From Branchiostoma floridae (lineage: Eukaryota > Chordata > Leptocardii > Amphioxiformes > Branchiostomatidae): a stretch of DNA of 64,000 nt. The stretch covers positions 26,740,477-26,804,476 of the forward strand of contig NC_049982.1 of assembly GCF_000003815.2 (NCBI RefSeq), given 5' to 3'. Shown here piece by piece: positions 20,280 through 34,855 of this stretch; the first letter of the stretch is position 1; every line of letters starts with the position of its first letter. The notes under the pieces are model-generated. The model was not told where the DNA came from, searched no databases, and saw nothing but the letters and a program-made list of their open reading frames with translations. A program made the position numbers and the translations under genes.

Positions 20280-23200
20280 CTGCAGGGAAGAAACAGCAGA
20301 GGCATCAATAACATAGAAACTGACACAACATGAATGTAACATGATGGCTGAAGCTTGGCATTAAAAGATGTAAGTTAATTACAACCTGCAAAATGTAATT
20401 ACTGGGGGCAGTCTGTTGCATTTGCACTTGATCCCACTCTTATGCAGCATCATGAGTAGACTCGAGGACCTCGGATATTTATCAAACACAAGATTCTGTT
20501 GACAGCTGAAGGTATGAAACGTAAGATTGTATATTTCTAGATTTTAGAAAAAAAAGACTGCCCTAAAGACAACAAAACAAAGTCAACAGAACGTACATCA
20601 AATACACAACTGTCGTTTCACATGGATCAATTTGGAGATTCCCATACATTTCATCAGCAATGACATCCCAGCCACTGTACCACAATCTGCCTGCACTAAG
20701 GGGAAGTATCAATCTAATAATTTTCAATTCAAATCTCAGAGCACCGCCCGATCAGGCTAAGATTATACACCGACCAATAAAAGGGGTCAAAGAATTTCAG
20801 AAATTGACATAAAATTGACCTTGCTTGAGTAATTTTTTCAAACTGAAATAGACGTCTATTTTGTAGGCTGCTAAGGAAGGAAACATGTATTTACTTCCTA
20901 ACATCAGCTGAAGGGGGGATTCGGTAAGTCATACCACAAAATAATATGCATTCAATATGCACATTTAAAATGATCACTGACATTCATTTATCAAAATGTC
21001 AGTACCTTTCTGTTTTATGGAAAGCATTAGAACCGTGATGTCATCCAGCGTTGCAATCAAATTTGCCATTTCAATCATGCGCCAACATGAATACATTTCT
21101 GTACCAAAATCATTTCTGCGGGTCGTGGCCCTGTTGCACTGGGAAGGATTCTCCACAAAACTTTGTACTATTTTTATTCTTGTTATTCTAATTATATCAT
21201 AACGGAGGCTACTAATTGGCACTTTGGCTAATAATAATAAATGTGACATAAAAAAAATACAGGTTCTCCACACAGTCAGAAGGTGGGTTAAAATCCTTCA
21301 TCCCCTTTACTTCTCTACAGCCAACAAGATCCTCTCCTAATGGAAACGCTGTAGAAGAGATTCCGCTATATCGACCGTGCCCACCTCAACAGGTGATGGT
21401 GAAATCACTGTTGGTGGGTCTCAAATGGTACTGATGTCTGGGCTCCAGCCCCGGAATTGCTTCAACACCCATCCTCACCCCTGGAGACAACCTTCCCATA
21501 AACAGACTTGCCCAACTATGAAATTGTTATTTAACTTCTCTAATTTAATACCGAAAAATAGGCACCTCTTTTTTTTTTTAAGAAGTGGCTGATGAAAATA
21601 ATTCCTGGAAGAAAAATGATAGCCCTTAGGATTTGGGACATTCGCAACACAAGTCGTACAAGATACAGTAAGTAATGGTACACAGGAGCATCAGCACCCT
21701 TCCCATCAATTCTAACACTGCTCTTCCTGTCTTTTGTTGCTAGCTGTGAGTGAGACGTGGATGGTGTGTATTCAGGGAGGGGTCCGGACCCGGGCCACCA
21801 TTTCCAGGATTTATCGCTGGACAACACCTTCCATTACGAGGCCCTCCGATAATTACAGCCCTTCCATGCTCATCGCTCACGCAGTTTAATCATCAGTCTG
21901 TGTGTACTTGGTGGGCAGAGGAGCATCCAGCTAATGCACAGCTCGCTAGCCCCGTACACTCCCATCAAAACCTGATTAGGACCTGGTAAATCATTAATGG
22001 GGGCTTGGAGGTGAGCAGGAATGATTACTTCTAATGCATGTGATGTAACTTAATGAGAGGCATGCCTGCAAGCTGCCACCACAAACCATTAGTTTGCCTT
22101 GAGAAATGTGCCCACTATTAAGGAAGATAAAGATTGCCCTTTGGAGATGGCTCCGTCTCCATACCACCCCCCTGCTCGGAGGAAGTGGTGAAACGGAGGA
22201 TCATTGTGCCGGGCGGAAATGTAGCGCCCAGGTAGATGGCACAGATAGTGGGCTGTCTCCCAGAACCCAACACCCTCACAATCACCTAGCCATCAAGCAC
22301 ATCAATTATTCATAGTAAGAAGCATCTAGTTGATGGTACCCTTGTTTCATGATAAAACATCGGGGACAGAAACATGATCCCCAGACTTCCTTCTCCGAAA
22401 TCGCTAGGTATACACGGGTTGAGCTCCAGGAATAAAACCTAATTCAGGCAGAAGTCACAGGTCCTTAAAACTGCTTCCTTTTTAATCCTCTAAAAGCAGC
22501 AATCGTATAAATAATTCAACAATATTGATGGCAATCAAATGAGAGGATGGAATCCAATTTTAATATTTCATGGGTGTTAAAAGTCCTCACACAATGATCT
22601 TTATTTGTGTACCCATTGTTACTGCTTCCCCCGATGGCTCTAATATATTTACAAAACCAGTAATGTGGGATGATAGATCGCCTGCAGTTTCTATTAAGAT
22701 GCATGTGACAGTGTTCGCCCTCACACCAGCCACTGGTGTAATTAACTCTTCCATACACTAAAAAAACAAAACAAAGTACATGAACAATGATTTTAAATGC
22801 TTGAATAGTGAAGGGCCAACAATAAAAACCATCAAATATTCTGTCGTCCTCTTATGATGTAAAATTCACTATGAACTATTTAGGGTTTCTTCATATATTA
22901 TATAAATATTAGGAATTGTCAATGATGTACATGTATTAAGAATTTCATGCCATCCCAAAAAACAGATTTTTGCACTACTGTTTTGCATGATCATAACTTC
23001 ATTCTCTTTAGATATGGAGAGATGACACTTATTTCTGATAAGTGTATCTCCTCCAATATTCAAATATTGAAGATCCTACAAAGGTATAAAGTACAAAAAT
23101 CACAGTTTTGCAAGTGACGCCTCCGTGAAAAATGGTCTAGGGGCAATACTGATGGAGCATTTACGGTTAAATAGAGATGCAAACAAGCAAACAGAATTAT

Positions 23201-24782
23201 TGCTTTTGGGCATGTCGGGGTGATAACTCCGGTCTGTACTACTTGTCTCCTGACATGTATATATATGGTGGGTGCTGCCCAGACAGGAGATGGGGAAAAT
23301 ACTATGCTGCGCTCGAGCTATCATGATCTCTAATAAAGAAAAGAGCCCTGCTTGCCAGCAATAATCAGTATCTTTATGGAGAGCTTATTCTGCCTGGGAG
23401 CCATTCACCCAACATATGCAGACGTTATCTCACATCAGACCCTCAGCCCCTAACTGCTTCTCTGCCTCACCATCTCCAAATTGCATTTCTCCTCTCTATC
23501 ACGGTTGTTTATTTGAGCTAACCTTTCAAATAATGCAATTGATTCCCCTCTTTTTCTTGCGTCCATAAATATTGGGTGCAGGGAAAGGCGGGAGGCCGGG
23601 ATTTTCGCATGATACATGCCAGATCGGATGATGAGTCAACATCCCACCGCCTGACATCATGCGGACGGCTCCATTGGTCTCATGATTCGTCAGACTTGAG
23701 CCATCAAACTGGAGCCACGCGGCGACCTCGCATAATACCTGTCTGCGAGCAAATTGGAAGGTAACTTACTTCACTGGCTTCCCCTGCCCACTTTTCTCCC
23801 CTCCCACCGCCCGGAGGGAATCCGGCTACACATTTGCCCACTGGAACAACGCAGGTGTGCGGGGCACTTTTCATCGCTGAGTACACTTCCCTTAACCTTA
23901 ACACCAGGGAGGCTTTCAGAAAATCCTTTGTAAGACCGCATGACACTAAGTGCAGCGAACTAGCAATAATGCAATTACTGCCTCATGTTACCATCTTTAC
24001 CTCTTTTTGATTTTGAACCCCGATTTTTCTTTTCTCGCCCGTGTCCGCCGCGATCCTTCCATCACATTTATCTCAATTTTGGGGCGGTTTGTGCGAGGGA
24101 TTTCCCGTGACATTTGAAGGAAGCTCCTGGCTGGTGCTGGTCACCACCAATCAAAGGAACAGATAACGTGCTGGCCTATCTCATCATGTACTTGGCACCT
24201 CCTAAATTGTTAAGTATGCCACAATCGATCTACTTATGGCATGGCTTCATTAACGATTCAATAAATCTACTGCTATATCTTCAGAATTAGTCTTCATTGA
24301 TTTCGGGCAATTTTCCAATTTTGATGCAAATGGGGATACTGACCATTTCAGAGAACAAGTAATTGGCATTTCTTTCAGACAGCAGAATTAAGTCTTTAAT
24401 TTTTTCTCAATTATATAATTTTTGTTTGAGGCCATTTACAAAAACACTTTGGTTGCGTCATATAAAAAATGTGTTCGCCAGGAGCTTTGCTTACGTTTTC
24501 TGCGTAGCACTTACTAACTCGATACGAAGAAGTTTTCTGCAAAATATCTCTATGTAAGCTAGTCAGCTAGTTCAATGACCTAAGTTTCAGTACATTGTCC
24601 TTATTGACCATGAGTCTATGTGAGGGCCCACATTCCAAAAGGTGTGGGCAGCCAATTCTGATTTACCATCATTTGTATGGAAAGCCATCTTCTAATCGAG
24701 GCGACGACATTTTTGACTACCTTCCTCAATTTAAGTGGAATACAAAGACGGTTCTGCTGAATTTCGCTAACAGCGCTGACGA

Positions 24783-24796
24783 CCCCCCCCCCCCCC
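24783..24796. repeat. C homopolymer (14 nt)
   Basis: A pure C run in intron 6, followed by atgcag; the run at 39100 is followed by the similar atgcaa. Confidence 0.9.
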
Positions 24797-26330
24797 ATGC
24801 AGACCCTCCTATATAATGACATTTCCAGCACTGATGGAATATTGTGAAATCATGGTGTACTGCACTTGAAAAGTCATCAGCTGTTCAAGACACAAAGAGG
24901 CCTTTGACTTAATCACTGATCCTCTAGGTGAGATGGTCACATTGATTAACTGTTAGTGACATGTACCAACCCAAGTCCTCCTTGACAGGAGGGGTTAACA
25001 TGATTAAGTATGGGCATATTGCTGCTCAATTCATTTCACACAACCGTTTCAAACTTCACCCCATAAAAGCACCTTTAGGTACACAATGTAACAGAACTTT
25101 TCTATCATTTACTCTCTGACTCAAGTGCTTGCGCTCTCGTTCCAACCACTGAATAAATGGATTTAGAACACACAATGTCATATTGGTAGCTTACCTTGTA
25201 GAATCTGTCTATAGAGAGATGTCGAACACAAGTGACAAAGGAATACTTTCTTGGTTCAAACGACAATTCACAACAAGCAAAAGACTTATAATGTCCTTGC
25301 TCCAATCTCAATCACGTTGCTTTGACCAACCGTGGCAGTGGACACCGAATAAGTCACTACCTGACCACCACGGCCATTGCCATCACCAACACTCAAAGTT
25401 AAACGAAAGATACATAATATGCGGTATTTTTCCACTGCATCTGTGACATACAATAGACAAGAATTACTGGAATAAAAATGTGCATGCTGAAGCAGTAACC
25501 CTTGTGCACCTTGATCTTCCACTACATTAATTTTCATTACGACGTCCACACTCTATTCAGAACCCATTACTGCATTTGAGGCTGAGATAACAGCATCAAT
25601 TTCCTTGTTCCCTATGGTGCTTGCTGCTATCTGCTATCCCCGCTCCCCCTGTGCTTAAAAAGAAGGTCGCTGATCTAAGTGCACAAGCCCCCTAATTTCA
25701 CCCAGCTCACTTGTCAAAGACTGTAAGAGTAGCCATGGTAAATGGTCCAAGAAAAGGCTAGCTGCTGTAGGCAATTGCAAAAAAAGATTGCACTAATGTT
25801 GTTTCTTGTCTCTTTGAACAGATGGAGTTTGGAAGTGACAAGAGCAGTTTGAGTGGTTGTTAAAATCCATATGTATGACACGTTATTACACGATATATTA
25901 TAGATATGCAAAAAAGTCTTGACACAAATATTGAAATAAAAACTTGATAGGCTTCTTGAAATCTTGGTCACTCTAAGCTTACTCCAAACGCATCCATTCA
26001 CCCACAAAAACTCAAACCATATCATATATCATATAATAAATGGTCTTGAGAAACAGAGTCATTTTTCAGCCACCTCTGCGAATTGACTTCCTCAAATGTT
26101 GCGTATGTGCCAATTTGGTTATGCTACACAATCTTGTACAAGTCCACAAGTTCGATGACTTCCCTTATCATGTCAAAGCTATTCCAATCTCCACCATTCA
26201 GCTTTTTAGAGTTTCCGTATACCCCTGAAGGCAGTGATAGCTAATGTCTGCTTTGTTCTCCTAATATCTATGTCTACGAAAAAGTCAAACATCAACCACT
26301 GAGCTTTTACATGTTATACTCTTCAACTAA

Positions 26331-27062
26331 GACCCCATTCACACTCAGAAAAACGATTCGAATAAAACATGTTATCCGAATAAAACTACCCGATCCGAAT
26401 AAAACTCAGCAGTATGAACGCTCCCAAATCACTTGGATTTCATCGATTCGAATCCCTCGCGATCCACCTCGGGTAGGTAGATAGAACTCCGGGAAGTGGA
26501 TAAAACTGCGCCGCGGGGAGTCTCGATTCGTACGATTCGGCAGTGTGAACGCGCAAGTGGATAGGATTCTCTTTAAGTGGATAGGATGCAACTTATCAAA
26601 GGTGAGTTTGCTCAATTAGAAGTTTTTCTGCCAGTCCGACTCTGAAAATGTTCAAAGCACAATGTTGTTCCACCAATCATGGCTTCGCTCCCGCTCCCAG
26701 ATCGTTCTGTCTGCCGCTCTGGTGGCGTACATATGAGCTGTGCTACAGCTATCCCAATATGCAGAACACTTTGTCGGTGAAACCTTCTCGCGATCAAAGA
26801 CCGTCGATTGCGTTCCCTTCTACGACTACAGAACATTCTCCAGAGGAACAACAGCATCAAAAGTTGGTGGATTCCCGCCATTTTGAGCTGCAAGAAATGA
26901 CGCTACCCTTTGACCTCAACCTAATGTTTCATTCGGATAAGACTGAGGGCGCACTAATCGGGATGCCAAAGACGAGTGTGAACGCAATTTTGGATCGGAT
27001 AGAATTTTTTTTATTCGGATAAATGTTTTATCCGAATCGTTTTTCTGAGTGTGAATGGGGTC
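26331..27062. mobile_element. Non-autonomous DNA transposon with ~55-bp terminal inverted repeats (PIF/Harbinger-like?)
   Basis: The two ends are reverse complements: the first 30 nt (GACCCCATTCACACTCAGAA followed by AAACGATTCG) are perfect, and similarity continues with a few changes to about 55 nt. The total length is 732 bp. Copies of the internal words ATTCGGATAA and GTGTGAACGC recur. A minus-strand frame at 26612-26893 has a leucine-rich then arginine-rich start, reminiscent of Harbinger transposase N-termini, but no catalytic domain. Target-site duplication is unclear: the flanks are actaa and aacat, which do not match. The family name is therefore tentative; the inverted-repeat transposon call is firm. 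Confidence 0.8.
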
Positions 27063-30000
27063 AACATCTTTTTATTTGTCTATTTGTACAAATTTCTTTC
27101 ATAACACGTCAGGGAAAGTAGCAGACTAGAAATGTGGAAACAAAACGTCAACAAAAGTACATCTTTCACCAATGGATGAGTCATTTCTCATTAGACAATG
27201 TAAATTATTCATTGTCTGAAACCTCACACCTTTACAGACACTGCTATTGTGGCTTTTGTCTTGGACTGCGAACTCAGATAATGGTTCCGTACAGACAGCA
27301 AGCACAGAAACCATGCACATCAATAACAATGTAATAAATGCCATTGGTAAGATGATTCACATGTAAATATTCACTCATTTTGATGTAAAAAGTGGAGGAG
27401 GCACTATTTTGCCAAAACAGACTGCATAATGTCAGTATGGCTGTCTTTCCAGTCTTGTCTTTGTTTCATTTATCCAATGTTTTTCTAGATCTATTTAACT
27501 TGATGCAATGCCTTCTTACATTTACATTGCCACATTGAGTCTTTTCCTAATATCAAAACGGGAAGATTCTTACTACAAATGTTAGAAGAGACAATACATT
27601 TTTGTGCAAGTATGACCACACAAAGCATAGCCACTAGCCAGATAAAGATAAAGATTGGACTAATCCAATCTTCCTTCCCTGATAACGCCACAGAACACGA
27701 ACTTTTGACATTGACACACAAAGAAAAAAATGACATCTGTCTTTGTCTAAAAAAAATCCTCCTCTTCTGCAAGGAAAGACAGAAATGTAAACAAGCTGGT
27801 TCTGTCTATAAAAGGGAGGATTCTTGACATAGTTGGTACAACCACTTGTTCACGCCCTTCAGATTTATTCCTGTTGCAATGGCTAGATGTCTGTAAGGTT
27901 ATCTGTTCTGTCTGTCACAATTCCCCTCCGGAGGGCTTCCTAGTCTGGCAGAAAGAATAGAATTGTTGAGCTGTCCCTTTCTGGTCCTAAATTGTCTCAT
28001 GAACATGGCGTGCATGTGTGTGTATAATACTGGAACTAAACTATCCAGGTAACTATAATCTGGACTCCTGACAAAGTTTCCCAGCCAGACTTACACAATG
28101 ACTCAAGTTTGCCAAATTTAGTCTGTTTCCCATTTGGCCTTGACAGTACACTGCTGTATCAGCTCTGGCTTTCCTGAAATATCTAAGAATAGCTATATAC
28201 ATGATAACTGCAATACTGAAGAAGGTAAAAATAAATGACTTCCTACTGATTATGTAACGGTTGTTTATAGAGGTACTAGTACTCTTTGTATAGACATAAA
28301 GCTTTCTCAACAGCCCTGGAAAAGTTATTCTTCTCTTAAACTGAGCATTCCAAGTGCTACATTTTGTCATAATCTGCAGTATCAATATTACTTTTCAGCT
28401 TTATCCGCTGTTATATATTTTCTGCCAAAAGCTTCCCTCCCCCTCCGAAGACTTCCAACTGTACCATTAATACTCTACAAACTACAGTACAAGTGTGTAC
28501 TACCTTTACCCTCCCATACGATGCTTGTCTGAATTCAAAGCCATGTTTTCCATTATACCTAAAATCCATTCACCATGTTCTTTGACACCTACCGCTCGGT
28601 CTACCTAGTCTTGTTCCACACTATTGGCCAAAAAACCCGATGATTTATTTCCCTTCCTCTACGCGACTGGTTCGCCCATTTTGCGAAAGGTGCTGATAGA
28701 ACGTGGCAACTGAAACCATCTCGACCATCCCAACCCCAAGCAGATGATTAGTGTAACATTAATGTACAATCGCATGCAGCATATTCACCACCCTGGCGCT
28801 CTCAACGCAAGCCGGTAACGCTGCATGCTCAGAATACGTTAACGACATTACGCACCATCTTCCCACCCCAGCATGTGGATGCCCCATTATCGCGGGCTCT
28901 AATTTATGATTTGATATCAACAAGGTGTATGCATTCAACACACAAGCACCCATTCACCTTGCTCAGAAAATGGGGACCTTGTTATTTTATGTTAGGAGTT
29001 CAGAGAGTGAGGTCACGGGGTGATATCCAATTCCAACTTGCTAATGTCCGGTTTTCGCACATTTTGCCAAACTGGCCATGGCGGTGAGTGGCAGGGCCAG
29101 GGATCAATGAAAGAGTGGTCACTCCATTATCAGACTCTGACCCTTGCCCAGGCTTCAATGCCAACTAATCAACAAGAGCCTACATAGTATCACCACTCAA
29201 TCCATTTACCTACCCGACCAATACACCTTCCTTCTCTAATCGCACCTTTTCACAAAAGCCCGCCGACCAAAGAAAAAAAGGACCATCCTCACATCTTCTC
29301 GACCAATACTCGATATATAAACTTCAAAGACAATCTTCAGCAGATAATACATACAAGGTATGCTCCAAGGCAGGTTCAGGATTAGAGACATATCTTTAAC
29401 AAAATTTGATGTTGGTTTTGGGAACTGCATGAGGAGTCCCACACTGGCTTTCATTCACTCATCACTCCCCTATGACTTGCCACATGCCTGCTCTTCTGCC
29501 CCGCGGTTTACAGGTGCTTGTAATGGTCCGTCCTCCCCTTTCTCGCTTTTACGTTAAGTGCAGGAATATTGCGTTGCAATGTAATCCACCACCATCATCG
29601 CCGGCTTGATGAGTCACTTGTCCAGGAGTGCAAAAGGCGCATATATAATTCCCGTCAACACGACCAAAATAGAACACTTAGCCCTGCTCTCTTTCGGCTA
29701 GATGGGAGAGTAAAGAGCTCTCCAGACATCAGGATGAGCAGCATTAAGAGCATTTCTATGAGCAGTCTAGTGTCTGACTAACAAAACAGACTTCCTACTT
29801 AGAGGATGGATAAGTCACAATTAGGGCTAAGAGTAAAAAAAAACACAGAAGATGATCCAGTCCTTCAAAGCATCCCAGACATTTATTGCTCCTCTGTTGC
29901 TAGTAACTCAAAAAGTAATCTAGTAGAGTTTAGAAGAAAGGCGTGCTGATGCTTAGGGTAACCGATTGCTTTCCCTCTTTTGAAAGTAAAGAAATGTTGT

Positions 30001-30456
30001 TCGAAAAAAAAGGAGCATTGAGATATCTCGATGGAAACTCTTTGTGACTTACATGAAGAGATCTCGAGGCAAGACAGTGCTTGGGATAACCTGGTTGGTT
30101 TCTATCTCTACTTTGTTCTTCTTCTTTCGTGTCATCACTACTTAAAAAAAAAAACTTTGTACAAAAAAAAAAGGACCATCAGTTACATACATGTCAATGG
30201 AAACTGTACTTATCACATAAAGACTTTTTGTGGCTACACATTTGTCTTGTATGCAAAATTCGACATGTGGCCCAGACTGCCTCCACCTGTAACACATGTG
30301 ATTACAATGTGCTTTTCAGCCAACCAATCAGTCACTGTCACTTAGTTCTGCCTTCTGGAGTTGTCACTGAAATTCAGAGGAAACCTGGTACCAAAAGCAA
30401 CCTGTGGCAAACAGTCATCATCATCACCATGTGGTTGTAGAAGTGAAACTAGTTCT

Positions 30457-30584
30457 ACACTTTCTAGCCTGGTTACCAGACCCCAGCCCGATCTGAAAGT
30501 ATCATCTCAAAGTATCTATCGTGCAGGGAAAAGATACTTTTGAGGTTGGGGTACAGTGTCCACTGTCTAGGCTACACACTTTCT
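30457..30584. mobile_element. 110-bp MITE-like foldback element with 9-bp target duplication
   Basis: The direct repeat ACACTTTCT occurs at 30457-30465 and 30576-30584, flanking 110 bp that begins AGCCTGGTTACCAGAC and ends with the imperfect complement gtccactgtctaggctac. Inside, ctcaaagtatc and gatacttttgag form a further stem. A duplication of 8-9 bp would suit a hAT-type or Mutator-type element. The start resembles sequence beside the inverted repeat near 8060. Confidence 0.6.
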
Positions 30585-32121
30585 GCACTACTCGAATACA
30601 GGAATAAAAGACTTGGGGGCTATCATACCATATTTTGCCACTTCTTCTTCTTACTCTTAGAATGTTAATGTTTTATGTTTTTCATTTTATTCTATATTTT
30701 AGCATCTTTCTTTGTTTTCCTCTCTGGCATTAGATGTGAAATTCTGTACCTGGCAACAGTCCATATCAACATGATATAGGCAGAAAAAATCACATCATTG
30801 ATAGAGGATTCTAAAAGATCTAGCTCTGACCTATTCCTGCTTACAAACAATGTAACCCAGAACAATAGCAACTTACAGACATAAAGGTGAGCTAATAACA
30901 CCTTTAGTCCATGGGAATAGAAAGTTGATCTGTATGAAAGACTACAATCGAGAGAAGACCCCCATTTTCAGAAGGTAAGGCCCATTAACTGAAGAGGCCA
31001 AATCTCTCGAATGGACCTGGGGTTTACCTTGGTAATTCTTTCCCTATCCAACCTACCTGGAAAATCTTTTAACCACTGGCATGTTTGCTAGACTCAAAGA
31101 GTCACTGGGAGGGACTTGAACAAGAATGAAGAGATAGTATAGTGACCAAAGCAAGACTATATACAAAACTACAAACTGGTCTTTTCTTTATCTTATGTTT
31201 TCAAATTGTACATGTAATACATTGAATGGAGCACTAAGATCTTGAAAACCCACTTACTGAGAATGATTCATATGTAACTAAAGATATGTACAGTTACAGA
31301 CTCTACTGGCCTTGACAGAATCAAGAGGCAGTGCCCTGAATTTATCATGGTTTACCCAGGCATTCTTCTGTGATTTCTCTCCCTGATAACGGCACATGTG
31401 CTCTTCTAAATAGCTCGAGAATGTCAACAATAATGCTGCAGTAAAATTAACCAAGACTGTCAACTAATCATCACCAACTTCCCCACATTTTGGTTGCTAC
31501 AAAAGTAGCAATACCGTGAATACAATATTTGCATGGTTGTGGTAAATGTAGTGGCCGTTTGAATATATTTTTTGTTCAGATGAAACTTCTACGCAGAAGA
31601 ACGAATACAGTATAGAAGGAACGGTTTGCCAGCATCAAATAACCATTCTCTCAAGAGTTCCGAATACTAGTATGTGATTGAATAAAGGATATCACCATTC
31701 CCCTACATCATGTTTTTGTGGTCTTACCCTATCTTGCCCACATGTGGTGGTCCTGTTATACTTAGAATCACTCCACAACTTTGTAGCACTCATAGACAAA
31801 ACTATGATGGGATCTCTCGTTATTAGGAAAGCCAACCCTTCTACAATGGTAAGAATGTGTAGTCAGTTGATTCATACCATTTTAGAAAATAATCTTATCA
31901 TCATTCCATTTTTCCTAATTTCATTTACCTGAGCCACGCAAAACTGAATATGAACAAAGACAGAATTTGGATATTCAGCTTGCTGTAGTCTACAACAATA
32001 TCCTGGGTTTATACAAGCTAATCCCCATCTTGAGCCATTTGGTAATTGATAACATGAGACGTCATGCATAAATGGCTCAGGATTTCATGCTAAGAAATCA
32101 TAACCTCAAAAGTCAGCCACA

Positions 32122-32201
32122 CATGACCAGTTCAACTACGCACTGAGGATCATTTTGTTGGCATGACCAGTTCAACTACGCACTGAGGATCATTTTGTTG
32201 G
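32122..32201. repeat. Perfect 40-bp tandem duplication
   Basis: Two identical 40-bp units (32122-32161, 32162-32201), each beginning catgaccagttcaactacg. Located in intron 6. Identity implies a recent event or an assembly error. Confidence 0.95.
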
Positions 32202-34803
32202 CTATTTCCCAGTTTTGACATAATAAAGTTGACATACAGGGCCTTACAAAAGGGAAAACAAGAATTACATGCTACACTACTGAAAGTTTGTTTGTTAAGT
32301 TCATGTCCAGAGGCCAATTGCAAGTACATAATAGAAATACATGTGACAATGGATATACTCTACAGTCTACTTTAAAAAGAGACAACTTGAACACTGGTGT
32401 TGACTACATTTTTTGGAAGCAGAGGAAGATGAAAATTCCAATAATTTACCATTTTAATTTTTAACTATTGATTACTACGTAGGAAACAGTGGTGGGAAAA
32501 AGACAATCTACTGAAGCTACTGAAATCATCTTTTATTCTATATAAAAATCTTATATTCAAAAATTGTTTCAGAACTTACCACTTTCCTTCCTTTGCAAAG
32601 CAAAGGCCCAAAAGCTTGAGCAGTGTTGGGGTTTGTTTACAATTGTTTTTATATGCCAGTTCACACCTACTTGTTAACAATTGTCAGTTGGCTCAGAACT
32701 CAAGCACCCATGTAAAGCCTACTTTCCTCTATGGGGACTCCCCATGCTATCAAACCTGTTAGTCTAAATCAAGCCTGCCAACGCAGACAAATTACAAGAT
32801 AAAAGTGGTGGTCTTCAAGCACATCAGTGGGTCATTTCCCCACTGACACTTCTAGTCTCATGGCTTTAGTGCCTGAAGTTGATTAACTGTTTAAAGTCAA
32901 GAAGAACAAGGTAAACATATGATACTGATTGGGTTGAAATGATCCGTTTTAGCCAGATGAACTCCTATGAGGATGTATCCATCTGATTCTAAGACAATAT
33001 TGACAGTTATGATGACAAACAACTAGGCTGTCTTCTAACACATACCCCCACTGGCCTGCCTGGTGTGATTTGATGTTGCTCTACCACTAGTAACAGGCCC
33101 ACCTACTGGATGGAGGAACACGATCTATGCTATGCAAGAAGTTTCTAATCTTTACTACAACTGTCGGTCACTTCATCAAAAGTTTTCATTTAACTCTGGC
33201 AGTTCTGAGTAACTGGTGCCCCTACACTCCCATTTCAGCCAAAGTTCCCAGAGGAAGAGTAGTGTTACAACTACTCAATGTGTGTGGTTAGCAAAATAAG
33301 ACTACTACTACTTTTGAACCTCAGGAACAAGATGATATTAGAGAATTGTCAAATATGAGTCTATCAGACCCATTTCTAGGTTTAAAAAGAAAAAAAAATA
33401 CTACAAGGGATTCAAGGTCCTCAGTCTTACTCAAAATGTACTCATAATAAATCTACAGCATCCATGAAACTTTTGACTGTTTCTGATAAAACTGAAATTT
33501 CTTCTCACTTCTCTCAAGGTTCGAACCTATCTTGACAGTACCTAGTCCAACTTGACAATACCAGGTCCGAATAACAAATACCCCTCTATGATAAGGCCCA
33601 AATTTGTTATATTGGTTCAGTTCTCCAAACAAAGCTCCATCAGAAACTGCTGAAACCTAATACTATAAAAACCTGGCTGTCCATCATGATAGCTGCCAGT
33701 ATCCCTGGCCACAGCAGCAAAATCCTTCCACACATGTGTTTTTCATTACAGTGGCCAACCCACCACACAAGCCCCCTGTGAGTTCGGTGACACCTACTCC
33801 AATAGGGGCATTGTTTCCAAACTGGGAGCCAAGGGAGTGGGGTGGGAGTACAATTTTCACCAACAACATATAAACAAGGGGATGCCACCATTTGGACTTG
33901 TCATGAAACCCAGCACTGGGAAGACACACAGTGAGAAAGTGCACATGGGTGAAGGACATGGACTAGACTGTAAGTTGTGCTGCTTGGCCAAACTTGACAG
34001 AAACTAAGGAAAGGTGTGCCATGTATGTCACCAGTAGGCCTGATGGCCTGGAAAGTCCCTTTGAAACTGAGAAAGGGGCTAAACCTTAGATGCTTCTCCC
34101 AAAACAGGCCGGCAAAAATGTTGTACAACACAAGCATATAATTGTTCCTCGGAGCACAACATATCAGCGCATGGGTCACACAGGGCTCCAAACAATGGCT
34201 GTAGAGTTTCATCTGCTTCTAGGGTTCATTCCTACCAATTTGCTTTTTATCATCTGAGGAAAATCATCAACAGAAATGTCGTTATATCACAAAATACAGT
34301 ACCCTCTCCCCACCCAGTAACTAACCTCTGATATCATCTTTCCAATAAAAGGAAAGGTGGATCATGTAGACTGGGGACTGCTCTGTTTCTGATTAGTTCT
34401 GAGGCCTTCCATCTGGGCAGAACCTCCTAATGAAAACATTCCTTCAATGCATCCTCCCCTTCAGCAGAAAACAAATCTTGCTTGTTATTTTCTTGCATCC
34501 TGTACAAGCTTACAAGCTCGACTGACAGAAAAAATGACCATTCCTTTCAAAATTGTACTTTTTGGGTATATATTCATACACTATCATCATATCTTATATT
34601 TGAAAAGTAAATGTTAAGCTGTATCGTGTTTTTTTTCCATCAGAAAATATGCCAAGTATCTTCCATAAAATAGTGGTCATTCCCAAGCAAAGGGGGAGGG
34701 AGAAGTAACAAAAAGAGTAGACGACCGAATATTGAGTCAATGTTACTTGTTTCGCAATTTAGGCGAACCCTTTCAGACCAGTACAGACAATTGCACCCAA
34801 TGT

Positions 34804-34855
34804 CATTATTGTCATACTTGTTAATTGTTCATTATTGTCATACTTGTTAATTGTT
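34804..34855. repeat. Perfect 26-bp tandem duplication
   Basis: Two identical 26-bp units beginning cattattgtcatacttg (34804-34829 and 34830-34855), in intron 6. Confidence 0.95.

Noticed and set aside
20075-20326. Minus-strand frame covering exon 7a and running into 7b
   Set aside because: It reads intron sequence and copy 7b out of frame; it is not an alternative protein but shows the stop reached if both copies were joined.
26612-27022. Open frames inside the 732-bp inverted-repeat element
   Set aside because: No transposase catalytic domain; low-complexity Leu/Arg or Ser/Pro sequence. Treated as part of the non-autonomous element.
33515-33535. B-box-like GGTTCGAACC
   Set aside because: No A-box or acceptor stem upstream; isolated match.
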